Shown: in pieces, positions 34,401-46,400 of the stretch
Layout: every line of letters starts with the position of its first letter
Numbering within the stretch: position 1 is the stretch's first letter
Assembly: GCA_903813345.2 (NCBI GenBank)
Contig: CAIIXF020000001.1
Coordinates: 48,875,885-48,939,884, forward strand
DNA length: 64,000 nt
Source of the DNA: Owenia fusiformis
Taxonomy: Eukaryota; Annelida; Polychaeta; Sabellida; Oweniidae
Reading direction: 5' to 3'
The notes under the pieces: generated by a model
Told to the model about the DNA's origin: nothing
Databases searched by the model: none
Seen by the model: the letters and a program-made list of their open reading frames with translations, nothing else
Translations under genes and position numbers: made by a program

Positions 34401-36788
34401 CATGTGCTTCCGCCTCTCATGAAGTTTGATGGAAAGAACCCTAGTGAAGACATAATGGGTATGATATATGATAATTGGGTTTCACTTTAACAATAACAAT
34501 GATACATAGTAGGATAAGTGGTGTGTCCTTATGAATGTTATTGTTATATTTGTTATGAGTTGGTCAGTCAGGGTCAAAAACTAGGGTTGTAAACATGATC
34601 ACCCTCTAACATATGCACATTCAGTCCATTGCCCAATAGGTAACTCATTTTTCTAAGTTCATTACCAAGTGTGAAAATTGATTGCCATTGGCAGATGTAA
34701 AGGTGATATTTCCCACCCTCAACCAGGGAGTTAAGGTAGAATATACTGAAAAGTGTGGAGATATATCCTCACATAAATATGGCATTTTTGTTAATTCAGA
34801 TGTTCGACCTGTCACACCTCCTGAGGAAAAAGAACCAAAACCCAAGAAACCAGCTCCTCGTCCCGAGAGATCAGAACGTACCCAAGCTACTGCAAATACA
34901 GACTTGTTGTTTAAACTTTTTGACTGTGTAGAGGAGAAAAAGACAAAAAAGACAGATCTATATAACACACCCCCATCAAAAACATCTATATTTAGGAGAG
35001 GACGGTAAGAGCACAATTTGATTTAGATATTTTCTATATTACATGTACTTAGAATAGGGCCTATTTTTAAAAATGTTGAATATCAAGATCCAATATAATA
35101 ACTATCTTTTATGAGGTTACTATGGCAACATGGTAAAATAACACAGAACATGTACATGTTAATTGATTACGATAAATACACATTAATGATATATTAAATT
35201 AGCATGCATGACATGGAAATATCCTCTGTGAATGAAGAATAAATTCATAACATCATATCAGCCACAGACCTCTAGAAATTTCATCATCACATAATGCTCT
35301 CCAAAGGATATGTTTCATTTGGCGAGTGGCTTTTGAAATACATGTACAGCTGTACTCACAAATTTTCTTGGGCACATTATTTTCTGTTGGTTAGTTGGTT
35401 TAAGAGAGGCCATGTTAAGTAATCACAAATACAGTCTCCCATCATCTCCTAAGGGAGAGGTCTCTCAGCTTGATTCTCTCCCACCATGTATCTTAAGTCT
35501 CCCTTTTCTCATTTTCATATATAGGACAAATCATCATAGAACTTATCTCATTTTTGTATGTAGGACAAATCATTATAGAACTTATCTCATTTTTGTATGT
35601 AGGACAAATCATTATAGAACTTATCTCATTTTTGTATCTAGAACAAATCATTATAGAACTTATCTCATTTTCGTATATAGGACAAATCATTATAGAACTT
35701 GTAGTATTGTTCATTAGACAGTAGACATATCAAGCACGCAATGCACTCTAAATTATTCAGTCCCTAGGCAAGAATAAAAACAATGGATTGGGTACCCACC
35801 AACAGGTAACCATACTAACCAACCAGTACATAAAATATCCAAGGTTACGATTCCAAGGATATATTATTCATAGAAATAGGGGGATATTCATATATACTTG
35901 TATTAAGGGGGTTAAATTAAAGGTTAAAAAACTTAAAAACTATAGAAATTTGGGTGATGAAGTTTCCTATTACATTAGATTTAGTCAAATAAATACTTTA
36001 GGGTGACATTTCAAACACGAGTACAAAGTTATGTTACCTTTGATACACAATGCTTCATAAATTGCCCTTGACTGTTGATATATTCTCAAACATTTTATTT
36101 GGAGTTGATCAAGACCAAATATTTGATGTGGTTACCAAATAAAATCAAGAGTTCAAAGTCCAAAGATTTAGCTTCTGGTCTTTTTTCTTTGAATTAATTT
36201 TTTCCAAATTCAATTTAGTATTTGAAATATAGCACAAAAGCATAAAAAACTACTCTTGTAGAATATGTGCAGTCATTTTGATAAGCACTGGTGCTCACGA
36301 AGCATTTCTAAATCTATTTACATGTAATAATGTAATGATACGAGGACTATTCAATAAATAATGCCTCTATTATCCTAAATTTTTAATCTCTTTTAATCCA
36401 AACTTTACTGAATAAAATTACTCTGTATGAACAGTCATGGACGCCACTCATCACGCATGTTTTCGTATATGCATAATACACAAGTGATAATACGCAAGAT
36501 TCAATGCATTGTTCATCATGTTCTTTCAGGCCGCGGAAACTACTTCCCCCTTCCAACACAAAGGGAGTGATCACAGGAGAGGATGCCTGTATGGTTGAAG
36601 GAATCTCAGATAAAATATTCCCCAAGTTAAAAAGTGACGGTACTAAAGCAAATGGTGCTTTAGCAAATGGACACCAATCGTTGCAAATCGTGACTGTAAG
36701 ACAAGGAGATAAGACTCTGTGTTTGCCTCAATTAGCCATGGAACAAAACTATTCTCAAATGTTATCAGAGTTGGTCATGCACATATAA
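31419..36788 (+). CDS. YAP/FAM181-type omega-loop protein, predicted TEAD binder
   Basis: Coding exons 31419-31860, 34306-34458, 34800-35004 and 36530-36788 join in frame to 352 residues. The start at 31419 is the first ATG of the open frame; a 5' non-coding exon is possible. Residues about 116-147 are basic (KSKKKKT, then KGKPRR), probably nuclear. Residues 151-165 read PMRMRALPQSFWNEP. This aligns with the omega-loop of YAP (PMRLRKLPDSFFKPP), which binds TEAD, and with the FAM181 motif. The key M, R, R, L, P, S, F and aromatic positions are kept. After it come VRPVTPPEEKEPKPKK and, in the last exon, RPRKLLPPSNTKGVITGED and a KIFPKL segment. I see neither WW domains nor the FAM181 N-terminal domain. 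Orthology is unresolved. The gene structure is well supported; TEAD binding is inferred. The exon 1 donor, GAG|GTTGGT, is weak. Confidence 0.82.
33983..34149. repeat. 33-bp minisatellite, 5 copies
   Basis: The unit AAATTACAATACATTTGTAG + ATTAAGATTGCCT is repeated five times, in intron 1 of the omega-loop gene. Because 33 is a multiple of 3, it stays open in several frames on both strands. Confidence 0.93.
35508..35702. repeat. 39-bp minisatellite, 5 copies
   Basis: The unit includes ATTTTTGTATGTAGGACAAA and TCATTATAGAACTTATCTC. In intron 3 of the omega-loop gene. Also open in several frames because 39 is divisible by 3. Confidence 0.93.
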
Positions 36789-39630
36789 AAGTGATTTAAC
36801 AGCAACATCAGATATGAAATGCTACGGAGTTATGCTCATCTCCGTTAAAAAGAGTGCAAATGCCAAACCGAAGAAGGAAATAGACCAATGTGTGATTATT
36901 TGAGTCATGCTTGAGTCATCTGGCTGATCAATCGCGACAACCACGCATTAGATATCCTTGAAGTGATTTCCCTTCATTCTAGCGAAGGAAAACACTATTG
37001 GACTAAGTGAAACCATTTACTGAAGAATCCTTTTCAATTTGTACTTTCGGATTTTCGTATGCTCATAAATATTTGTGACCTACAATATTACAACATGAGC
37101 AAACGCAAATTGATTGGATTCAGGCAGAAATGCTAATATGTAATAATAACTCATGCAAACACACACGGTCTATACAAAATCAACATGTACATGTACTCTA
37201 TACAATTCAAATATTGTAACAGTCATCATATGGCCTTGCACCAAACTTTATCTATTTGACATGCTCCATGCCGAATTTCAGATCTGGATCTGTGGAAGGT
37301 TACAATTTACTATATTCTCTTCATATATTTGAAAACAGATCGCAATCACATCAAAAAGCCAAAGTTTATGAAGCTTCTGAAGTCACATGTGCACTCATTA
37401 GGTGTTAGGGCCTGTGCACTCTTCAGGTGATAATGGTATATTTTCCAAATAGGGTTATTAACCAAAGGAATTCAAACCATACTATTGTATGTTTTACAAC
37501 TAAGATTCCGTCCATTTTGACCATTCCATTATGAACATTGCTCTCACCAGGTTTAGTCCCTGGGCATTTGTGTCACATATAAGGGAAATCAATACCAATG
37601 TTATATACACCCCCCATCCATACGTTTGGCAACTTAAAATGTTGAAACTCTGCTTATTTTTTAATCTTTAATTTTTTCTTTTATTAAATAGATCAGAAAA
37701 TGACATATTTGATGAATCTGTTAAAATTGTGAAACATACATGTAAATAGGCTTGGACACATGGTCCAAGATGTGATTTCCATTTTCCAGTTGCCAAACTT
37801 TGGAGTTGGAGGGTAGTGTTTATCCATCTATTCTCATGATACACAAAAACATTTAGATGTTCAAAAAGTTTCAGACATTTATTGATGGTGTCCAAACAGG
37901 AGGGGTAGATGATGATTATTTTGTAAAATGTTCATTTTCAGTTGAAATCAAGTGAGATTTTTTAAATTGAATTGTTTGGGAGAAGTGGGATTAATCTCAA
38001 AGGTTAGATTAATTTTCCATTATTTTTTTGAAAAATAATGCCATTTTGAAAATTGACTGTTATTGCCAGAAATTCACACAAATGATCTCTCTGGGATCCC
38101 AGTTTTTGAAAACTACCATGGCAACAGAACTGTTTAATGTTGCTGATATCTGTGATATTGATAATGATAGAATGTATTATATGTATATGTTATATATTTT
38201 AAATGTATATAATTTATTGTACATTAATTGTAGATTCCGAGGAAATGCAATATATTATTGTAGATTCAGATATTTTAATTTTATGAGGACAATGTTGATC
38301 ATTGTAATATGCATGTTCATGTTCATGGTAGCTTATTTTGTCTTAACATTCATTCTCCAATCGCAGAGTCCCAGATATCATCCTCTGAAGTCCCTTCCTT
38401 CTAAGTGGATATTCCCAGAGCCTTGTGTTTGGAGAGTGAAAAACACTGTGCCAAGAAATCATACATAAAGTTGTATAAATACATCTAGAAGTTATCCAGT
38501 TGTTGGTTGTTATATATTGTGTTGAAAAAGTTTATGAAATGGTATATTTGAACATGTATGCAATTATATATTTAAAGGCAGAATCAGACATGTATTCGAT
38601 TATTTAAAGGTAGAATCAGAGGTTGAGAACTTTTAAATTTTCTCAATTTCAGAATCATTTTAGCTCTGAAAATATTGCTGGACATTTTTTCACGCTGTAG
38701 CATTCTACTTTTATTTAAAGTTACATGCTAATAACCAACCAAACCACATGGAAACATACTTTCAGATCAAAATGATCAAACCATGGAAACAGGTTGGGAT
38801 TGTCCATTGAATATCAATACATTAGACAAAGAAAATAAATATTGCGTAAATTACATATTTGCTAAATGCTCATGAAATATCTAATTCTCTCAAAATGTGG
38901 TCATTTATTAGTTCAGAATTCCTATCATACCAGTTAGAGCCCGAGTGCAAAGTTTAGATTTATTTTTTGATCAAATATTGTTCTAACATATTACAGCCAT
39001 GTATACTTACATAGAAGTGTAGCAAAATTTATTTTGTGACATTGTGCATACATACATGTTTGGGTGGTGGATACATCACTTTCAAATAGAATGTTATGTT
39101 ATTGAGTATACTGTTGTATGTTAATACAAGGGGTGTCCAAAATATATTGGCACATTATTATTGATATCATCGATAATTGAGAGGTTATTTCAGTGATATT
39201 TTTGAACACACTTCATGATGTAGTCTGCTAAACAAGCATGCTAACTAAATAAATATAAATTGCTCGACTAATGTGCCTCTTTTGTTTCATTCTTCAAAAA
39301 AGATGGCTTATCAAGAAACGATTTAGTTCTGAAATAATGATGTGCAGTATGAAATATTTGATGTTTTACGATTTGTTTTTGAAATTATTGATAGTAATGA
39401 AGACAAGATATTGATTTTAATTACCATTTTCAAATGTGACTGGGTAAGTAAATGTAAGTTAAATGTAGGATCTGTCATGAAAAAGGTGAATAAATTGCAA
39501 GCAATAGTCATTATTCCAACAGTAGCCGATCATAACATTCCATAACATTGACTTTAGACAATCTCTGTAAGTTGTCTGTTCAGATTTTGTTTTCGGAATT
39601 ATCCATAATCAGGAAACATAGCTCTCCCAT
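36789..39630. other. Downstream region of the omega-loop gene
   Basis: Probably holds its 3' UTR. AATAAA-like sites occur near 38836 and 39247. A 146-codon frame at 38028-38468 is hydrophobic and AT-driven and is not accepted as a gene. Confidence 0.4.
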
Positions 39631-39747
39631 GCAAAATGTCACCACCTGCCATTTGTTACAGATGCCAACAATCAATCACCAACTGCTGAACACCAGCCAC
39701 AAAAGAGGCTATAACAATATGTCACCACTTCTGGTGGTGACATAAAA
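39631..39747 (+). repeat. Hairpin-ended dispersed repeat, copy E (best-preserved short copy)
   Basis: Starts GCAAAATGTCACCACCTGCC, then CATTTGTTACAGATGCCAAC, ACCAACTGCTGAACACCAGC, and ends AACAATATGTCACCACTTCT with GGTGGTGACATAAAA. The last part folds as a hairpin of TATGTCACCAC with GTGGTGACATA. Confidence 0.85.
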
Positions 39748-42700
39748 ACTGTATTTGATGTGTGATACTTAACAAAAATACAAATTTTTGGATAATATGT
39801 GCACTTTTATTGTTACTCATTGGCAATTTGCAGTAAGTATGGCCTTTGAAATTGAAATTCTAAATAAAATGTTTCATAATACATTTTATACTTATTCAAG
39901 TACACAGCACGTTTTATAAACAGATGGCTTTACTTTTTGCTAAAACCATGGGGATTCTAGATCTGTAAAAAGTCCATGCTATAAGGTGACAAAAATACTA
40001 GTTTTTAAAATCGCTTTAAAATAATTTACATTTTTCTTCTTGCACACTGTATCAATGTATATATAACAACATTTCCCTACAATGCAGGGGTCCATATCTC
40101 ATATCAAAGTCTCAATCAAGAATTAACTAAAATAAAAATATAATATTTGGAACCCTGTATTAGAAGGTATAACAACTAGTGTATATGTTCTAAATGTATT
40201 ACAAATATATACTATATATTGGCCCAAAGAATTTGTCCATGTGAGCTCAATGCAACTTTCATGAAAACATATTTTTAAAAAAGAAAATTTCACTGTTTGA
40301 GCTATTATGTCATGTTTATTATGACTCAAGAGCCTAAATATATGACCACTTAAAGGAATAGTAATAATACATTGGGTCTGTGGTGGAAAATACAGTTTTT
40401 ATAACACAACACAATAATGGACCAATGCACATTCATGCAAAACATATTGGTATCCCTCCCCTGTACATAATTATAAATGACTTATAACAATAAACATTGT
40501 CACAACTGAACCATACGCCGTCAAAGCCATACACACTGTCATAAACTTACCCATTGTCAGAACCATACACATTGCCATAACCATACATATTGTAATAACC
40601 ATATTCATTGTCATAACCATACAAATTGTCATAACCATGCACATTGTCATAACCATATTCATTGTCATAACCATGCACATTGTCATAACTGTACACATTG
40701 TCATAACCATACACATTGTCATAACCGTGCACATTGTCATAACCATGCACATTGTCATAACCATACACAATGTCATAACCATGCACATTGTCATAACCAT
40801 ATTCATTGTCATAACCATGCACATTGTCATAACTGTGCACATTGTCATAACCATACACATTGTCATAACCATGCACATTGTCATAACCATATACATTGTC
40901 ATAACCATGCACATTGTCATAACCATACACATTGTCATAACAATGCACATTGTCATAACCATACACAATGTCATGACCATACACATTGTCATAACCATAT
41001 ACATTGTCATAACCATGCACATTGTCATAACTGTGCACATTGTCATAACCATACACATTGTCATAACCATACACATTGTCATAACTGTGCACATTGTCAT
41101 AACTGTGCACATTGTCATAACCATACACATTGTCATAACCATACACATTGTCATAACTGTGCACATTGTCATAACCATGCACATTGTCATAACCATACAC
41201 AATGTCATGACCATACACATTGTCATAACCATATTCATTGTCTGTACTCTGCTCAAGTTGTTTATATACATATATTACACAGCTGTTTAAAGTTTATTTA
41301 TAATTCCAGAACAGCTGATTAGCTATAGTAACAAAAATGGAAATGTCACAATTCTGACAATATCTTGTGCATTTTTACAAAGCAGTTTTAATACTTGATA
41401 CAATGCTGCACTACAAGTGCATATAAAGAGTTACATTTACTGCTTTTCTCAATAATTATCAACATGAAAACATTCATAAGCAAACGACCTGTGACAATAT
41501 GCAACATGTAAAAATCATAAGGGTAAAAGTTCTTCCACCGTAAGCATACGCAATTTTGCATGGGTAAAATCCAATGGTGTATTCAGTTCAGTTAATCTTA
41601 GTATGGGCTCGTGACCCTGGTCTTACTTTTACAGGACTCAATGTAAACATTTATTTCATACAAGAATAATGAATTGCACAGGACAAACAGCAATACGAAA
41701 AAGGTTACGAATTCTCACCAAAAAACAAAACCTACATAAATTCAACATAAATATGAATTTGTTAACAATTTTCAGAGGCAGGAAACTATATATTGTGGTA
41801 TAAATGTTCATGCAACAGAACTATTAAATCATATAAATATCCCACAATATCAAGTTAGCGTGTAAGCCTTCTAAGTACGACACAGTTCACACCGGCTTTA
41901 TAGTTTCAATACATTATGAATATATACAAGATTGTAAGCAAATTTCTAATATAAACTAGTGAGCCATTTCCTCTAGATTTAACAATTAAGGAACAATGAA
42001 ATGCATCATGCTTTACAGCATTATATTCAAATATTACAAGTTTTATTTTCATTCCAAAAGTTTTCAGACCTGTGTACACTGAGCAACAAATTTTAACAAA
42101 ATTGACGAGAGAGGAATGATAAACCACTACTTTGTCATTAATAGAAACTTCGAAAAGTTGCGAATTCGTAAATCAATTGTTGTAACCATGGATATAATGA
42201 TGTCACAGTTACAGAATAATGAATTTACGAATTCTTAACTTTACGAAGTTTTTGTTAATGGCCCCCAGGTTAGCAATGTACATTTGAAATAGATGGCACT
42301 GTGAATATTTGAACATTTAGGAAGAAGCCCTTACCATCTAGAATGACATTTAAAAAATATTGGTCTACATTGTATCATGGCCTTTCAAGAGAAAACCTAC
42401 GATTGTATACAATATGTTAAAAATATTTTCAAAAATAATGTTTTTCTCCAAAAAATATATCGAAGCATATATGCACTAAAAATATTTGATGTTCGCGTTG
42501 CACTTTAAAACGTCAGATAAAATAGTAAGAAATGGAAGGATAGCTGCTATTGTGTGATGACTTCTTACTATTAATAACACACCCATGAAAACAAGTCAGG
42601 CAATTTTTTTTATTTACTTTGCATTAAGAGCCATGGTATACTGAAAAATCTATGCCCTACATTACATTTACAAAGGGTTTGACTGTTTCTTAAGTAGTGA

Positions 42701-43466
42701 CTTCTCACTCTGACCATGTTCTAATGTGGATCCTTTTGAAACCATTTTTTATGAAATATTGATAACATTGTAACTAAGAAGAGGGAAAACCCTAGGGTTC
42801 ACAGAAGACAATATGCCTATAATGTAAATGTGTGTAGAGAAGACATATCAACCTTGATTGGTCAAATCGACAGACAAATGATGTCATTCATGAGTGGTTA
42901 CAAAATTTTCTAAAATCGCTTCAAATAATATTATGTGAATTTCTGTAGTGTTCACCAATATCATAACTTGTTCTTTCACATCAAGATAAAGAAAGATGTA
43001 AGGAATATGCAGACATCAATTAAAACATCTCAACGACATGTGGTATTCAGAAACTAGCAGGTGAAAATTTGGACAAACGAAAGTGGTAAGCAAGAGACGT
43101 AATCATGTCTGTCATCTCTCAGTTCTGGGGTTTTCCCTCCTCTTATTGTGACTACGATTAAATTCCCAACTTTTTGCATTCAGACAATTACAAGACTTCA
43201 TTTATTACTCATTGTAGCAAAATTAAACATTGCGTCCATATGAACTATAAAATCGATGAGTTCAAATTGTGTATCCCTTCTCAAAAAGATATTCAATATG
43301 GTAAATCCACTGCGTAAAACTGCATTATGGAAAAATTCTCTTGTATATAATATTTACACATATTTACAGTATATGCATAAAATGCTAAAAACTTGGTGTA
43401 AATGTATGGATTAGACGTATAGATATGATTCTATTGTACTGTAGTTAAATGTCTCGAGTCACTGCT
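39748..43466. other. Region downstream of SLC4A11, including the minisatellite
   Basis: Probably includes the SLC4A11 3' UTR at its right end. Apart from the 18-bp array I see no gene. Confidence 0.4.
40550..41243. repeat. 18-bp minisatellite, about 38 copies
   Basis: The unit CATTGTCATAACCATACA varies mainly at ATACACA / ATGCACA / CTGTGCACA. The period is 18 (six codons), so frames on both strands are long and open without being genes. Confidence 0.95.
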
Positions 43467-46400
43467 TTACATCAGGTTGCTGTCTAAATGCTTCAGATAT
43501 TTATTCTCCACCAACTTGGGCATAATTTTGTGTCTGGAATTACAAACAAGGCACATCATGAGAGAAATAAATGAAATCACACCACCTAGAAAAAACCTCA
43601 TGAGGAATTGTAGAGCATCGTCATCTTGATTCACAAGGTTTTATTTGTTTCTATCTCAAAACCCAGTGGAAAGCGATGATGGAGCTTCGTACAATCTTAC
43701 ATTTGTTTTAATTTGTAGTAAATCAGTTGAGCAGTTTTCTAGAAATCACATTTCAACAGTGTTCTCCCTCCCTAAAAAAAATTTCAACTGGGTGCTTACT
43801 TCACTCATTTTTCAAATCAGAAGTTGAAGTGCAGGGTGTCAACTAGGGTAGGGGGGGGGGGGCTTTGGTTTCAAGTAGGAGGGCTCCCGGTAAAAGTGAC
43901 ATGGGGAGATCACTGCATTACAAAAAAAAAACTATTCATTTGATAAATATTCAAAATGGTCATCTAGATGACAAGAAATATTCTAAAATGATACTCCTGT
44001 TCACATATGTAATGTTATTATAATCTGACCTTGTATTCTGATAACAAAGAAATCTCAAATTTAACGAGTGAAGATCTCCAAAATGGTAAAATCCACAAAC
44101 CTGATTGGCATCAGCAGCATGAGTAATATTGGGAAGACCATCTTCAAGTAAGCAAAGTTATTAAAGCCAACTGCACATAGCACCACCAGTTGGAACAGCT
44201 GCATGGCTGTAAATGTATGAATCTTCCTCTGTGGAACATTCCGGATGTAATGGTTGGGTGGGTAGGCTGACTGAAAATGACAAAAAATATATGGGGTCAT
44301 TTGATAAGATAACAAGGCATCTACTTCTTTTTAAGGTTAACATTAACAAGAGAAATTGGGAATCATTCACAATGGCAAGCAGTAGATTTGCCCTTGATAT
44401 TGGGTAAAATTCAAAAATTAGTCCTTCTTAAAGTCTATGTTTCATTGATGATTTACCTCAAATGGTGAAAATATACTTCATTAAATTGTTCAGTTTCTCC
44501 GAAATAAAGCAAAATGACATCAAGCCAAGTGGTTCAAAATACCTGCTCAGTGAACAACAGTGTTAGCCTCTCATACATCTGGTTGCCATAGAGAGCAGTG
44601 ATGGCAACATAGAGGAAGAGTCCATCTAGGACAGCAGGGGGGATGTAAGTAAGAGGTATTGGCAGCATCAGCAGTGAGACACCTATCAGCACATGAGATA
44701 TAATAGCTGTCAATCTTGTTTCACGCACTTTCACAATCCTTAAAATAAAAAAATGAACAGTATTAGCCAAATTAGATATTATTTTCATATTTAGATTAAA
44801 GATTTAGATTTTGCAAGCCATATTTTTTGTCAATTGTCAATTGTCAGCAATGATCTAAGATACATGTAAGTATTGTGTTGAAATGGCTTTAAGCAAGCTA
44901 TTTTGGTTGATTTATTGGGGACTTTTTAAGTTCAAAGAGCTTTGTTTTAAAGTTCAAAGAGCTTTGTTTGATAAATCAAACATGAGAATGATAAAGATCA
45001 AAAAGAAGTGAATAATATACAAGTCTATTGTTCCAGCCAATGAATTCATACACAGGTATGCCAAATATGCAGAAACTCAATGTTACTCATTGCAACTCAT
45101 TGATTACCATCTACCAAACCTACCGAGGCATTGTTCTATACTGGCATATATATATTTCAAAGGAAATCACTTCAAATACATCCGATATTAAATACATGTC
45201 AATCAATTTTGATATAATAAATATAATTATTGAAGTGTCAATTGTTGTTATAAATATCTTGTACACATGAATCTGTTAGAAAATTAAAAAAATAGCACAT
45301 ATCTCAAAGAAGATATGTTGTTTACAGTACTTACAGTTGGTAAACATGGCCGTGGTCCACTCTCTCTTCAATATCAGCCAGAGCTTTGACATGGAGGGGT
45401 GAGTGAGGAAGGGCAGCGTGTACCCATGGTAAACAGAACACAGACAGTACCCCATTCACTATAGCAACAACAAGTAGGTCTAGATGGTATGCACAACCCT
45501 TCTTCAACCTAAAATATGAATACAAGGTCATTAGTCATTACAATATACATTTTCAAAAAAATTATTGGTTACAATGAGTATGATATTATACCACTTGACA
45601 TGATAACAAGAGGATGTGTATTCCAAAAACTTCCAAAAAAAGGTCCCAAAAACTGTCCATGTATGTATCCTGAATTTAGTTAGACACATACACTGTATGG
45701 TACAATGATACTACCATCCTACAAACGCAAAGCACCAGGAAACGTTCCTTCATCGAAAGAAGAATGCAAAAAGTTGTGGATAAGTTCTAGATCATCAGAG
45801 GATGGTATAGAACAAGTGGCCAAAATCATATATGGTGACCAATACCTAATGCTTTCATAAGGGAGAATAAGGGAGCACCTAGAAAATAAGATATACATGT
45901 CCAGTATATATATATATATGCTCAAAAGTACAACTGTTCTTACTTGTTCTGTGGTGAGTTGACCATGGCACTGGATATATTCTGATCCATAAAGAACAGA
46001 AGAGAGAGAGAGAATCCCAGACCAGCTGCAGCAAATATTCCCCCTATTGGTAGGTTACCAAATGGACACAATTGAAACAGGTCCCAGCCAGCATTGAATT
46101 TAAACTTCTCACCTACAAAGCAATAAAGTATACATTCCAAGTTGGTGTAAAGTGAAAAGGTGTACAGTAATTGTGATATAGAAAAAACTTTCACAAAAGC
46201 TCACTTTTATCTCAAATCAAATTGAATCAGAATGTGTCATAAAAAATCGAGAAACAACGTTTTCTGCCTAAAAGTAGCTTATATCAATTTCACATCAAAT
46301 AAAATAAAAGACCCACTTTAAAGCTACAGAGATTAAGATCATATCAGTAACAAAATGTTAAAAGTATATGTGATTGTCAGCAAAGTGGTCGAGATTAAGG

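Noticed and set aside
35412-35717. 101-codon + strand frame with repeated RTNHYRTYLIFV
   Set aside because: It is the 39-bp minisatellite translated.
38028-38468. 146-codon + strand frame with a hydrophobic segment
   Set aside because: AT-rich, Tyr/Met/Phe-biased sequence with repeated TATATGTAT; reads like 3' UTR or intergenic DNA and shows no family motif.
40471-41290. Long frames of 217-266 codons on both strands
   Set aside because: They are produced by the 18-bp tandem repeat, whose period is a multiple of three; no start context, domain or splice structure.
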